From contig JAVLBA010000111.1 in NCBI GenBank assembly GCA_031581485.1, positions 1-5,730 on the forward strand: a stretch of 5,730 nucleotides of DNA, written 5' to 3'. Shown one piece after another: positions 1 to 5,730 of the stretch; within the stretch, counting starts at the first letter, position 1, and the number at the start of each line of letters is the position of its first letter. This DNA is from BM506 sp031581485. GTDB lineage: Bacteria > Desulfobacterota > Desulfobulbia > Desulfobulbales > SURF-16. The notes beneath the pieces were generated by a model. It ran no database searches. It was not told the DNA's origin and was given only the letters and a program-made list of their open reading frames with translations. A program made the position numbers and the translations under genes.

Positions 1-290
1 GGGTCGCCTCCTCCCTTGATCCACAGATCCAATGCCGGAGTGAGGTGGAAAGAGGTGGGAAAGCGGTACCCTTCACCAAGGATCTCCAGGCTGGCCAGGG
101 CGGTGATGATCTTAAAGATGGAGGCCGGGGTATAGAGCTGGTTTGGTCGCAGCTGGGTTATGATCTGGCCGCCAGGGCGGGCCGACAGATAGGAGCCATG
201 CTCAAGCAAGGCGGCCATTGTCTCCGCCCTGGCAGGGAGTGCCGGCAAGAGCAGGTGCAGGCTGAGGAAGATGGAAAAAAATATTCTCAT
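1..290 (-). CDS. dacB: D-alanyl-D-alanine carboxypeptidase/endopeptidase (PBP4/DacB type, peptidase S13), 3' end cut by window edge
   Basis: Only the first 96 codons lie in the window. The product is a secreted penicillin-binding protein of the S13 family, which removes the terminal D-Ala from peptidoglycan stem peptides and can cleave cross-links in the periplasm. Seen directly: a signal peptide (Met-Arg start, a hydrophobic stretch over residues 3-18, and an Ala-Arg-Ala site giving likely cleavage after residue 22), then the active-site SxxK box Ser57-Ile-Phe-Lys60 inside a TPASIFK context. Next come the ITALASLEILG helix and a DLWIKGGGDP strand (about 88-97), a typical S13 arrangement. The KTG and SxN motifs would lie outside the window. 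The ATG at 290 is the only standard start before an in-frame stop at 342-344, and it gives a complete signal peptide. No Shine-Dalgarno is visible, and a hairpin terminator ends about 13 nt upstream. The family call is firm; dacB as a name is the usual label for the family. Confidence 0.85.
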   Translation of the reverse strand, partial: MRIFFSIFLSLHLLLPALPARAETMAALLEHGSYLSARPGGQIITQLRPNQLYTPASIFKIITALASLEILGEGYRFPTSFHLTPALDLWIKGGGD

Positions 291-302
291 AAAGAGGTAG
301 CT

Positions 303-339
303 GAAAAAGGATGGTGTCCACAGGACACCATCCTTTTTT
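303..339 (-). terminator. Rho-independent terminator after trpB, just upstream of dacB
   Basis: Positions 304-319 and 323-338 form a perfect 16-bp inverted repeat around a 3-nt loop (320-322). The GC-containing core is flanked by A runs on one side and T runs on the other. Read on the minus strand, the hairpin is followed by a run of five T, partly inside the stem. It starts about 28 nt after the trpB stop codon and ends 13 nt before the dacB start codon, so it should end most trpB transcripts. The A/T tails are symmetrical, so it could also stop plus-strand transcription, but no plus-strand gene lies to its left in the window. Confidence 0.85.
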
Positions 340-366
340 GGTTAAGGCAAAGAGAAAGGCATGCCC

Positions 367-1707
367 TCACACCTTGGGAAGATTCTTGATGGCACTGGCA
401 ATATCTTCCTCAGGGTACTCATAATTGTGGAGATCACCGGCATAGAACTTGTCATAACTGGCCAGATCGAGCATGCCGTGACCGGAAAAGTTGAAGAGAA
501 TGGTCTTGGGATCATTAAGGTCCTGGGTGGCCTCGATAATGGCAGCCCTGATGGCATGACAGGTCTCAGGGGCAGGGATAATCCCCTCGGTCTGGGCAAA
601 AAGACGTCCCGCTTCAAAGCATTCAAGCTGGTGGACGGAAATGGGTTCAATCAGTTTCTCGCGAACCATGGCCGAAAGAATCGGCGACATGCCATGGTAG
701 CGCAGACCACCGGCATGGATGCCTGCCGGGATAAAATCATGACCCAGGGTGTACATGTAGAGCAGGGGGGTCTGCTTGGCCACATCGCCGAAATCATAGG
801 CATAGGTGCCCCGGGTCAGGGTGGGGCAGGAGGCGGGTTCAACGCCCACAAAGCGGATATTTTTGCCGTTGAGGCGGTCGGCAACAAAGGGAGACATGAT
901 GCCGGCCGCATTGGAGCCGCCGCCGCAACAGCCGATAACCACATCTGGATAGGCGCCGATTTTTTCCAGCTGCTTTTTGGCCTCCAGGCCAATGATGGAT
1001 TGATGCAGGATGACATGGTTAAGCACGGAGCCCAGGCCGTACTTGGTGTCTTCACGGCCCATGGCATCTTCAATGGCCTCACTGATGGCGATACCCAGGG
1101 AGCCCACCGTATCAGGGTGCTCTTTGAGGATCTGCCGGCCGATTGCCGTGTCCATGCTGGGGCTGGACACGATTTCGGCCCCATAGGTGTTCATCATGGA
1201 TTTGCGGTAAGGTTTCTGGTCAAAAGAGACCCTGACCATGTACACCTTGCATTCCAGGCCGAATTTATGGGTGGCAAAGGCGAGTGCCGAACCCCACTGG
1301 CCGGCACCGGTCTCCGTGGACATTCTTTTGACCCCTTCCCTTTTGTTGTAATAGGCCTGGGGTACGGCACTGTTGGTCTTGTGGCTGCCTGAGGGCGAGA
1401 CACCCTCATTCTTAAAGTATATTTTGGCCTTGGTGCCCAGGGCCTTTTCCAGGTTGTCGGCCCGGATCAGGGGGGAGGGCCGCCAGATACGATAGACCTC
1501 CTGTACCTCCTGAGGAATATCAATCCAGCGCTGATCGCTCATTTCCTGTTCCAGCAGACCCATGGGGAAAATCTGGGCCAGCTTTTCCGGTCCCATGGGC
1601 TCTTTGGTGAAGGGATCAAGGGGAGGGGCAATGCCGTTGGGGATGTCGGGCATGACATTATACCATTGGGTCGGCATCTCGCTTTCTTCAAGAAGGATCT
1701 TTTTCAT
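367..1707 (-). CDS. trpB: TrpB2-type tryptophan synthase beta chain (TrpB-like PLP-dependent enzyme)
   Basis: A 446-residue cytoplasmic fold-type II PLP enzyme that, in its family, condenses indole with L-serine to give tryptophan. Visible motifs: the PLP-binding lysine K110 in GSHKTN; the catalytic glutamate E132 in ETGAGQWG, 22 residues after the lysine as in classical TrpB (K87/E109); the phosphate-binding loop GGGSNA at 262-267; and the C-terminal SGHG around S408, which matches the serine that contacts the PLP ring nitrogen. The Trp after ETGAGQ, the longer N-terminus (K110 rather than about K87) and the MPTQWYN-type opening are typical of the TrpB2 branch, not of TrpB1, which pairs with TrpA. 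The ATG at 1707 has a GGAGA ribosome site at 1713-1717 with 5-nt spacing. No trpA or other trp gene is adjacent, so it is probably transcribed alone and ended by the hairpin at 303-339. It may serve as an indole-salvage tryptophan synthase or use another substrate; the sequence alone does not decide. Confidence 0.93.
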   Translation of the reverse strand: MKKILLEESEMPTQWYNVMPDIPNGIAPPLDPFTKEPMGPEKLAQIFPMGLLEQEMSDQRWIDIPQEVQEVYRIWRPSPLIRADNLEKALGTKAKIYFKNEGVSPSGSHKTNSAVPQAYYNKREGVKRMSTETGAGQWGSALAFATHKFGLECKVYMVRVSFDQKPYRKSMMNTYGAEIVSSPSMDTAIGRQILKEHPDTVGSLGIAISEAIEDAMGREDTKYGLGSVLNHVILHQSIIGLEAKKQLEKIGAYPDVVIGCCGGGSNAAGIMSPFVADRLNGKNIRFVGVEPASCPTLTRGTYAYDFGDVAKQTPLLYMYTLGHDFIPAGIHAGGLRYHGMSPILSAMVREKLIEPISVHQLECFEAGRLFAQTEGIIPAPETCHAIRAAIIEATQDLNDPKTILFNFSGHGMLDLASYDKFYAGDLHNYEYPEEDIASAIKNLPKV

Positions 1708-1798
1708 GGTTCTCTCCGGGAAAAATAGGTCGTAGAATCAAATGATGGCGCCGCCCTCACCAGCCGGCTGTCGCTGATATACGCATATTACAACAATA

Positions 1799-1804
1799 AT
1801 TATA
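1799..1804 (-). promoter_or_regulatory. Possible -10 element of the trpB promoter
   Basis: Read on the minus strand, positions 1804 to 1799 give a perfect TATAAT. It lies about 92 nt upstream of the trpB start codon, in the most AT-rich part of the region. No hexamer resembling TTGACA sits 16-18 nt upstream (the sequence there is CCTGCT-like), so the assignment rests on the -10 box alone. Confidence 0.25.
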
Positions 1805-2042
1805 AATCATTCACCACCAGGAGCAGGCACTGCCGGCGCTTTTCCTGGCGGCCTTGGGGAGCTGGCAGTTTACGGGGATGTCGGGTGGGCAGGTGGGGAC
1901 TCTTGTTGTTCTGCAGAAAAAAGCAATACCTGCGAGCAGCAGTCAAAAATGAGGCAAACTTACCCGGTTCTATTTTCTCTGTCAAAGCTATTAGCTGTGG
2001 ATTTTCAGCAATCTTGAAGGGGCCAGCCGGCGTATTCCCGCG

Positions 2043-2071
2043 TTGACAAAGGAGCCCTGCTGTTTTATGGT
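2043..2071 (+). promoter_or_regulatory. Sigma70-type promoter candidate for the gmhA gene group
   Basis: A perfect -35 box TTGACA (2043-2048) is followed after 17 nt by TATGGT (2066-2071), which matches four of six -10 consensus positions. Transcription would start near 2078, leaving a leader of about 48 nt before the gmhA ATG at 2126. Spacing, orientation and position all fit, but no experiment supports it. Confidence 0.5.
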
Positions 2072-2125
2072 GCACAGTTTGTAAAATAAGCCATTTATCA
2101 TCAGCATCTGGGGTCACCTACATAT

Positions 2126-2704
2126 ATGGACACAATGATCAAAGAAAGCCTGGCCGGCTCCCTGGCGGCCCAGGAAAATTTCGTGGCTCAAAGCCGTGAG
2201 ACCCTGGTGACGGCCGTGGAGTGGGTGGTCTCCTGTTTTGAGGGCGGCGGCAAGCTTCTCCTCTTTGGCAATGGCGGCAGTGCCGCTGACGCCCAGCATC
2301 TTGCCGCGGAATTCGTCAATCGCTTCCTTATTGACCGGCGGCCTCTGCCGGCCCTGGCCCTTACCACCGACACCTCTATTTTAACCAGTGTCGGCAATGA
2401 TTTCTCCTATGATGACATCTTTGCCAAACAGATCAGGGCCCTGGGTAAGAAAGAGGATCTGGCCCTGGGGATCTCCACCAGCGGTAATTCGGCAAATGTC
2501 ATTGCCGCCTTTGCCGAGGCCAAAAAAATCGGCATGAAAACCATGGCCCTGACCGGGTGCAATGGCGGCCGGATAAGGGGCCATGTCGATCTGCTCCTCA
2601 ATGTTCCCTCCACCCATACCCCCCATATCCAGGAGACCCACCTCTGGATTGAACACATGATCTGTCAGCTCACAGATGAAAAAATGTTCGGCAGCCTGGC
2701 ATGA
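2126..2704 (+). CDS. gmhA: Phosphoheptose isomerase GmhA (sedoheptulose-7-phosphate isomerase)
   Basis: A 192-residue cytoplasmic SIS-domain protein. In its family it converts sedoheptulose 7-phosphate to D-glycero-D-manno-heptose 7-phosphate, the first step toward ADP-heptose for the LPS inner core. The length matches the family. A helix at 1-40 leads to LLLFGNGGSAADAQHLAAEF (45-63), the phosphate-binding and metal-site segment; then come TTDTS (80-84), GISTSGNSANV (115-125) and the C-terminal HIQETHLWIEH (167-177). Residues H58, E62, Q169 and H177 keep the spacing of the zinc ligands described for bacterial GmhA (His/Glu four apart, Gln/His eight apart, 111 between the pairs). E62 and H177 are also the expected catalytic pair. 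The ATG at 2126 follows a weak GGGGT at 2110-2114 with long spacing; ATG 2135 is an alternative but has no ribosome site. The stop codon overlaps the next start (ATGA, 2701-2704), so the two genes are probably co-translated. Confidence 0.95.
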   Translation: MDTMIKESLAGSLAAQENFVAQSRETLVTAVEWVVSCFEGGGKLLLFGNGGSAADAQHLAAEFVNRFLIDRRPLPALALTTDTSILTSVGNDFSYDDIFAKQIRALGKKEDLALGISTSGNSANVIAAFAEAKKIGMKTMALTGCNGGRIRGHVDLLLNVPSTHTPHIQETHLWIEHMICQLTDEKMFGSLA

Positions 2705-3666
2705 TCTATCCAGAGCCCCTCAGCTTCACAGAGCTTAAGACCTATTCCGTTCACGACCGCTTCAGCAAGGTCACCGTGGATAATTTTGCCAGGCCCCTGG
2801 CGCCGGGCGCCACCATAGGGGACTTTATCCGCCACCTTCCTCAGCAGTTTGCCGGCGTTGATTTTCCCGAACTTGTCGAGGCCCTGGCCCTGTGTCACCA
2901 GAGACAAAGGCCCATCATCTGCGGCATGGGGGCCCATGTCATCAAGGTGGGTCTTAATCCCATCATTATTGATCTCATGGAAAAAGGGGTGATCACCGCC
3001 CTGGCCTTGAACGGCGCCGGTATTATCCATGATACGGAAATAGCCATGCTCGGCCGCACCTCAGAGGATGTCGGCCAGGTCCTGGGGGCAGGCGCCTTTG
3101 GCGCGGCCAGGGAAACCGGTGAGGTGGTCAATGGTGCCATCAGCCAAGGGGCCAGGAATAATCTCGGTCTGGGCCAGGCCATGGGCCAGTACCTTGTTGA
3201 GCAGGAGTTTCCCTTTAACGATATGAGCCTGCTGGCCTCGGCCCATCGTCTGGGGGTGCCGGTAACCGTGCATGTGGCCCTGGGTACGGATATTGTCCAT
3301 ATCCATCCCTCAGCATCAGGTGCCGATATCGGCCAGACCAGCCATCATGATTTCAAGATATTCTGTCGCCTGGTCTCCGACCTGGAGGAGGGGGCATACC
3401 TCAATATAGGTTCTGCCGTCCTGTTGCCGGAGGTATTTCTCAAGGCCCTCACCGTGACGCGTAATCTCGGCTTTACGGTAAACAGGTTCACCACGGCAAA
3501 TTTTGATTTTATTCGACATTACCGGACCATGACCAATGTGGTAAACAGACCCACAGCCAGCGGGGGCAGGGGCTATAATTTCATCGGTCACCATGAACTC
3601 ATGATTCCGCTGTTGGCAGCGGCACTTCTTGATGCCCTGAGCCAGAAAGCGCAAAAAGAGATGTAG
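2701..3666 (+). CDS. Conserved protein of unknown function, possibly with a deoxyhypusine-synthase-like Rossmann fold
   Basis: A 321-residue protein with no signal peptide or membrane segment, so probably cytoplasmic. I recognise the sequence type as a conserved bacterial protein without an assigned function. Visible blocks: an N-terminal VDNFARPLAPG segment (26-36); a glycine-containing stretch PIICGMGAHVIKVGLNP (71-87) followed by a helix and LNGAGIIHDTEIAM (103-116); GRTSEDVG (118-125); ARETGE (136-141); a core VALGTDIVHIHPSASGADIG (192-211) with clustered His and Asp; LNIGSAVLLPEVFLKAL (234-250); and a Gly-rich NRPTASGGRGYNFIGHHE (282-299). The alternation of beta strands with G-A-H and N-G-A-G-I-x-H-D turns resembles NAD-binding domains of the DHS-like superfamily; this is inference from pattern. 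The His/Asp/Ser conservation suggests an enzyme. Its ATG overlaps the gmhA stop by 4 bp and has no strong ribosome site, implying translational coupling with gmhA. A link to heptose or nucleotide-sugar metabolism is possible but unproven. Confidence 0.85.
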   Translation: MIYPEPLSFTELKTYSVHDRFSKVTVDNFARPLAPGATIGDFIRHLPQQFAGVDFPELVEALALCHQRQRPIICGMGAHVIKVGLNPIIIDLMEKGVITALALNGAGIIHDTEIAMLGRTSEDVGQVLGAGAFGAARETGEVVNGAISQGARNNLGLGQAMGQYLVEQEFPFNDMSLLASAHRLGVPVTVHVALGTDIVHIHPSASGADIGQTSHHDFKIFCRLVSDLEEGAYLNIGSAVLLPEVFLKALTVTRNLGFTVNRFTTANFDFIRHYRTMTNVVNRPTASGGRGYNFIGHHELMIPLLAAALLDALSQKAQKEM

Positions 3667-3713
3667 TCCCGCGTCCCCTTATTACTCATAAAAAAGATAA
3701 TCAATATATCATC

Positions 3714-5264
3714 GTGACAACTAAAACCGTACAAAAAGGAAAGGCATATCTTGTCGGGGCCGGACCGGGCGATCCCGGTCTTATCACCGTGCGCGGCCGG
3801 GAAATCCTGCAAAGAGCTGAGGTCATTATCTATGACTATCTGGCTGGGAAAAAACTTCTCGACTATGTGCCCGTGGATGCCGAGTTTATCTATGCCGGCA
3901 AGAAAGGGGGGGTAAAGCACACCCATACCCAGGAAGAGATCAACCAGATGCTGGTGGATCGTGTTCGTGCCGGCAAAAGGGTGGTCCGGCTCAAAGGGGG
4001 TGACCCCTTTATTTTCGGCCGGGGCGGTGAAGAGCTCGAAGAGCTGGTCAAGGCGGGTCTTGAATTTGAGGCTGTACCTGGTGTCACCTCCGCCTCCGCC
4101 GCAGCCACCTTTGCCGGGGTGCCTATTACCCACAGGAATTGCACTTCATCCGTGGCCTTTATCACCGGCCACGAGGACCCCAACAGGACGGAGAGCCGCA
4201 TCGCCTGGGACAAGATTTCCACCGGGGTCGGCACCTTGGTCTTTTATATGGGGATCAAGAATCTCCCCTCCATCACGGCCAATCTCATCAACCATGGCCG
4301 TGATCCCCAGACTCCGGTGGCTGTGGTCCGCTGGGCCTCCATGCCTTACCAGCAATCTGTGGTGGGCACTCTGGAAAATATTGCCGAGCGGGTGCTGGAG
4401 CAGGGCATTAAACCGCCGGCCCTGACCATTGTTGGCGACGTTGTCAAATACCGTGACTCCCTGAACTGGTATGAGGCCCGGCCCCTTTTCGGCAAAAGAA
4501 TTGTGGTGACCAGGACCAGAGAGCAGGCCAGCGAGCTCGTTGCCCTCCTTACCGAAAACGGCGCTTCCTGTCTTGAGCATGCCACTATTGCCATATTACC
4601 TCCTGATTCCTGGCAGGAGGCAGATACGGCCATCGAGCATCTTGCTGATTTTGACTGGATTGTTTTCACCTCCATTAATGCCATCCACTCTTTTTTTCAG
4701 CGTCTGTTCGATAAAGGAATGGATGCCCGCCAAATGCATGGCTGCCGGATTGCGGCCGTGGGCCGGGTGACGGCTGATGCTCTGTGGCATTATGGCTTGA
4801 AGGCGGATCTGCTGCCCGAGAAATTCACCGGCGAAGGTCTTGTTGAGGCCTTGGTGGCCCAAGGGGTATCCGCAAAGAAGATCCTGATTCCCCGCGCCCT
4901 GGAGGCCAGGAATGTCCTGGAGAAAGGGCTGGCCGTAGGCGGCGCCCAGGTGACCATCGCCCCTGTCTATCAGAATTTAGTGCCCCTTGCTGAGGGCAGG
5001 GAGCTGCGGCAAGAAATTGAGACCGGCACCATTGATATGGTGACCTTTACCAGTTCCTCCACCGTCCATAATTTTGTGACCATGCTCGCCTGTGGAGACA
5101 ACAAAGAGCTGGCTGGACTGCTGGCCGGGGTGAAGATTGCTGCCATCGGCCCCATCACCGCTCAAACGGTGGCTGAATATGGTCTTTGTGTTGATGTGCA
5201 ACCCGTCACCTATACCATTGCCGCCATGGTTGAGGCCATTGTGGATCATGCCGCCCAGGCCTGA
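3714..5264 (+). CDS. cobA-hemD: Fused uroporphyrinogen-III C-methyltransferase / uroporphyrinogen-III synthase (CobA-HemD)
   Basis: A 516-residue cytoplasmic bifunctional enzyme. The C-terminal half (about 260-512) is a HemD domain, which cyclises hydroxymethylbilane with D-ring inversion to uroporphyrinogen III. The N-terminal half (about 9-250) is SUMT, which adds two SAM-derived methyl groups to give precorrin-2 for siroheme, cobalamin and related tetrapyrroles. SUMT motifs are complete: GAGPGDPGLIT (15-25), RLKGGDPFIFGRGGEE (92-107), VPGVTSASAA (121-130), PITHR (137-141) and MGIKNL (179-184). The HemD half is more divergent, as is normal, but shows GKRIVVTR (260-267), VFTSINA (317-323), a beta-strand with TFTSSSTVHNF (444-454) and AAIGPITAQTVAEYG (476-490). 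The GTG at 3714 is the first start available in frame and leaves eight residues before the KGKAYLVG strand, as expected; no ribosome site is visible. It lies 47 bp after the preceding gene on the same strand, so co-transcription is likely, and ends at the palindromic terminator. hemC is not in the window. Confidence 0.94.
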   Translation: MTTKTVQKGKAYLVGAGPGDPGLITVRGREILQRAEVIIYDYLAGKKLLDYVPVDAEFIYAGKKGGVKHTHTQEEINQMLVDRVRAGKRVVRLKGGDPFIFGRGGEELEELVKAGLEFEAVPGVTSASAAATFAGVPITHRNCTSSVAFITGHEDPNRTESRIAWDKISTGVGTLVFYMGIKNLPSITANLINHGRDPQTPVAVVRWASMPYQQSVVGTLENIAERVLEQGIKPPALTIVGDVVKYRDSLNWYEARPLFGKRIVVTRTREQASELVALLTENGASCLEHATIAILPPDSWQEADTAIEHLADFDWIVFTSINAIHSFFQRLFDKGMDARQMHGCRIAAVGRVTADALWHYGLKADLLPEKFTGEGLVEALVAQGVSAKKILIPRALEARNVLEKGLAVGGAQVTIAPVYQNLVPLAEGRELRQEIETGTIDMVTFTSSSTVHNFVTMLACGDNKELAGLLAGVKIAAIGPITAQTVAEYGLCVDVQPVTYTIAAMVEAIVDHAAQA

Positions 5265-5286
5265 AACCGGGGCATGGTGTCAAAAG

Positions 5287-5336
5287 CCATAAAAAAAGGC
5301 CTTCTGCTTTGCAAAGCAGAAGGCCTTTTTTTATGG
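5287..5336. terminator. Bidirectional Rho-independent terminator, 50-bp perfect palindrome
   Basis: The 50 bases from 5287 to 5336 are identical to their reverse complement, centred between 5311 and 5312: ccat, seven A, ggccttctgcttt, then gc at the centre and the mirror image ending in seven T and atgg. The RNA on either strand folds into a GC-cored hairpin followed by a seven-U tract. It lies 22 bp after the cobA-hemD stop and 22 bp from the stop of the convergent minus-strand gene, so it can end both transcripts. Confidence 0.92.
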
Positions 5337-5358
5337 TAAGGCGTAGGGCCGGAGAATA

Positions 5359-5730
5359 TTAAAGCAAGGAATCTTCTTGCGTGGTGGATTTCCGGGAATC
5401 CTTTTCTGCGCTGCTGGTGGCAGGTTCTTCCTGAGGGGGCAGAGGCACGCTGATGATTTCTTCGCTCCTTTCAATTTCCTCAACCGCTTCTTCCTCCTCC
5501 ACATCAAAGGCACTCTCTCCAGGGGATACAACCACAGCATTTTCTGTGGCGGTCTCAGTGGTGGCTTCTTGATCTGAGGCAGAAGATCCTTCCGGCTGGG
5601 CAACTTCTGAGGTCGGCTCAGCAGCTTCTTCTGCTGCTCTGGATTCCCTTTCCGGAGCAGCAGGGGTCGCGTCGGCTGCAGGTATTTCTGTTTCCCCTAC
5701 TGCCTCAGCATCTTCCTTGTGGAGCATCTC
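5359..5730 (-). CDS. C-terminal part of an unidentified protein with an acidic, low-complexity tail; 5' end outside window
   Basis: The frame is open from the right window edge to a TAA at 5359-5361. Counting from the first Met in view (5725-5727), 122 codons are visible, and the codon before it is GAG with no stop, so the true start probably lies outside. The visible part has 28 Glu and 6 Asp against only 7 Lys/Arg, is rich in Ala, Ser, Thr and Pro, has a single Phe and no Trp, Tyr or Cys, and includes runs such as VEEEEAVEEIERSEE. This is the composition of a disordered tail or linker. No domain, membrane segment or catalytic motif is visible, so no function is assigned; such tails occur on many unrelated proteins. 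That this frame is the coding one is supported by its being uninterrupted to the edge and by the bidirectional terminator directly after its stop codon. A 90-codon frame on the same strand (5331-5603) is strongly basic, runs through the terminator and is not credible. Confidence 0.7.
   Translation of the reverse strand, partial: EMLHKEDAEAVGETEIPAADATPAAPERESRAAEEAAEPTSEVAQPEGSSASDQEATTETATENAVVVSPGESAFDVEEEEAVEEIERSEEIISVPLPPQEEPATSSAEKDSRKSTTQEDSLL

Larger units (their letters stand above)
1708..2125. other. Divergent intergenic region between trpB and gmhA
   Basis: This 418-bp stretch separates the divergent trpB and gmhA genes and is more AT-rich than the flanking genes in places, notably 1780-1810, 1910-2000 and 2061-2100. 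It holds the trpB ribosome site, a good promoter candidate for gmhA and a weaker one for trpB, plus a 10-bp palindrome (cagccggctg, 1761-1770) in the presumed trpB leader. No tRNA, T-box, trp-type attenuator, repeat or convincing gene was found. A 105-codon minus-strand reading frame (1800-2117) starts at GTG with no ribosome site and recalls no known family; it is probably chance. Confidence 0.6.

Noticed and set aside
45..389. A 114-codon plus-strand frame at the left edge.
   Set aside because: It runs opposite the signal peptide and SxxK region of dacB, then through the terminator hairpin and into the trpB 3' end.
361..1392. A 343-codon plus-strand reading frame opposite trpB.
   Set aside because: It is antisense to a gene with complete PLP-enzyme motifs, recalls no protein family and has no ribosome site. 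Long antisense frames are common opposite GC-rich genes with strong third-position bias.
1718..1798. Possible attenuator, T-box or leader peptide controlling trpB.
   Set aside because: There is no run of Trp codons, no T-box-like conserved sequence and no pair of competing hairpins ending in a T run; only a 10-bp palindrome is present.
1800..2117. A 105-codon minus-strand frame in the intergenic region.
   Set aside because: It begins at a GTG without a Shine-Dalgarno, its product has chance-like composition with a basic C-terminal half and no recognisable domain, and it covers the likely gmhA promoter. Conservation in relatives would change this view.
3684..3713. A separate promoter for cobA-hemD using gataat at 3696-3701.
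   Set aside because: The hexamer resembles a -10 box, but the sequence 17 nt upstream (gtcccc) is nothing like a -35 box and the gap is only 47 bp, so co-transcription is simpler.
3588..4133. A 181-codon minus-strand frame opposite the start of cobA-hemD.
   Set aside because: It spans the intergenic gap and lies antisense to intact SUMT motifs; its glycine-rich stretch reflects reverse reading of Ala/Ser codons.

Overview
The window looks like ordinary chromosomal DNA from a Gram-negative, probably anaerobic bacterium. A fused uroporphyrinogen-III methyltransferase/synthase, a stand-alone TrpB2-type enzyme, an LPS heptose gene (gmhA) and a periplasmic S13 carboxypeptidase together suggest Desulfobacterota (the former Deltaproteobacteria, perhaps Desulfobulbales or a relative). 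That placement is inferred from gene content and the GC-rich codon choice; no marker gene is present.

Layout. On the minus strand at the left edge is the 5' part of a dacB-like D-alanyl-D-alanine carboxypeptidase/endopeptidase (complement 1-290, cut by the window edge). Upstream of it on the same strand is a complete TrpB2-type PLP enzyme (complement 367-1707), with a strong hairpin terminator between the two (about 303-339). A 418-bp divergent intergenic region (1708-2125) separates trpB from a plus-strand gene group: gmhA (2126-2704), an uncharacterised conserved protein starting inside the gmhA stop codon (2701-3666), and after 47 bp a cobA-hemD fusion (3714-5264). A 50-bp perfect palindrome (5287-5336) then acts as a terminator facing both ways. 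Beyond it lies the 3' end of a minus-strand gene encoding a very acidic, low-complexity C-terminal tail (complement 5359-5730, cut by the right edge).

How the genes work together. GmhA makes the first heptose phosphate intermediate for the LPS inner core, and the carboxypeptidase trims peptidoglycan, so two genes serve the envelope. The CobA-HemD fusion closes the tetrapyrrole ring and methylates it to precorrin-2, the branch point to siroheme, cobalamin and, in many sulfate reducers, heme by the siroheme route. The TrpB2 enzyme would condense indole and serine, or an analogous substrate pair, without an adjacent TrpA. The protein between gmhA and cobA-hemD is the real unknown: its 4-bp overlap with gmhA implies coupled translation, and its sequence resembles DHS-like Rossmann folds. 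No mobile elements, CRISPR arrays, tRNAs or rRNAs were seen.
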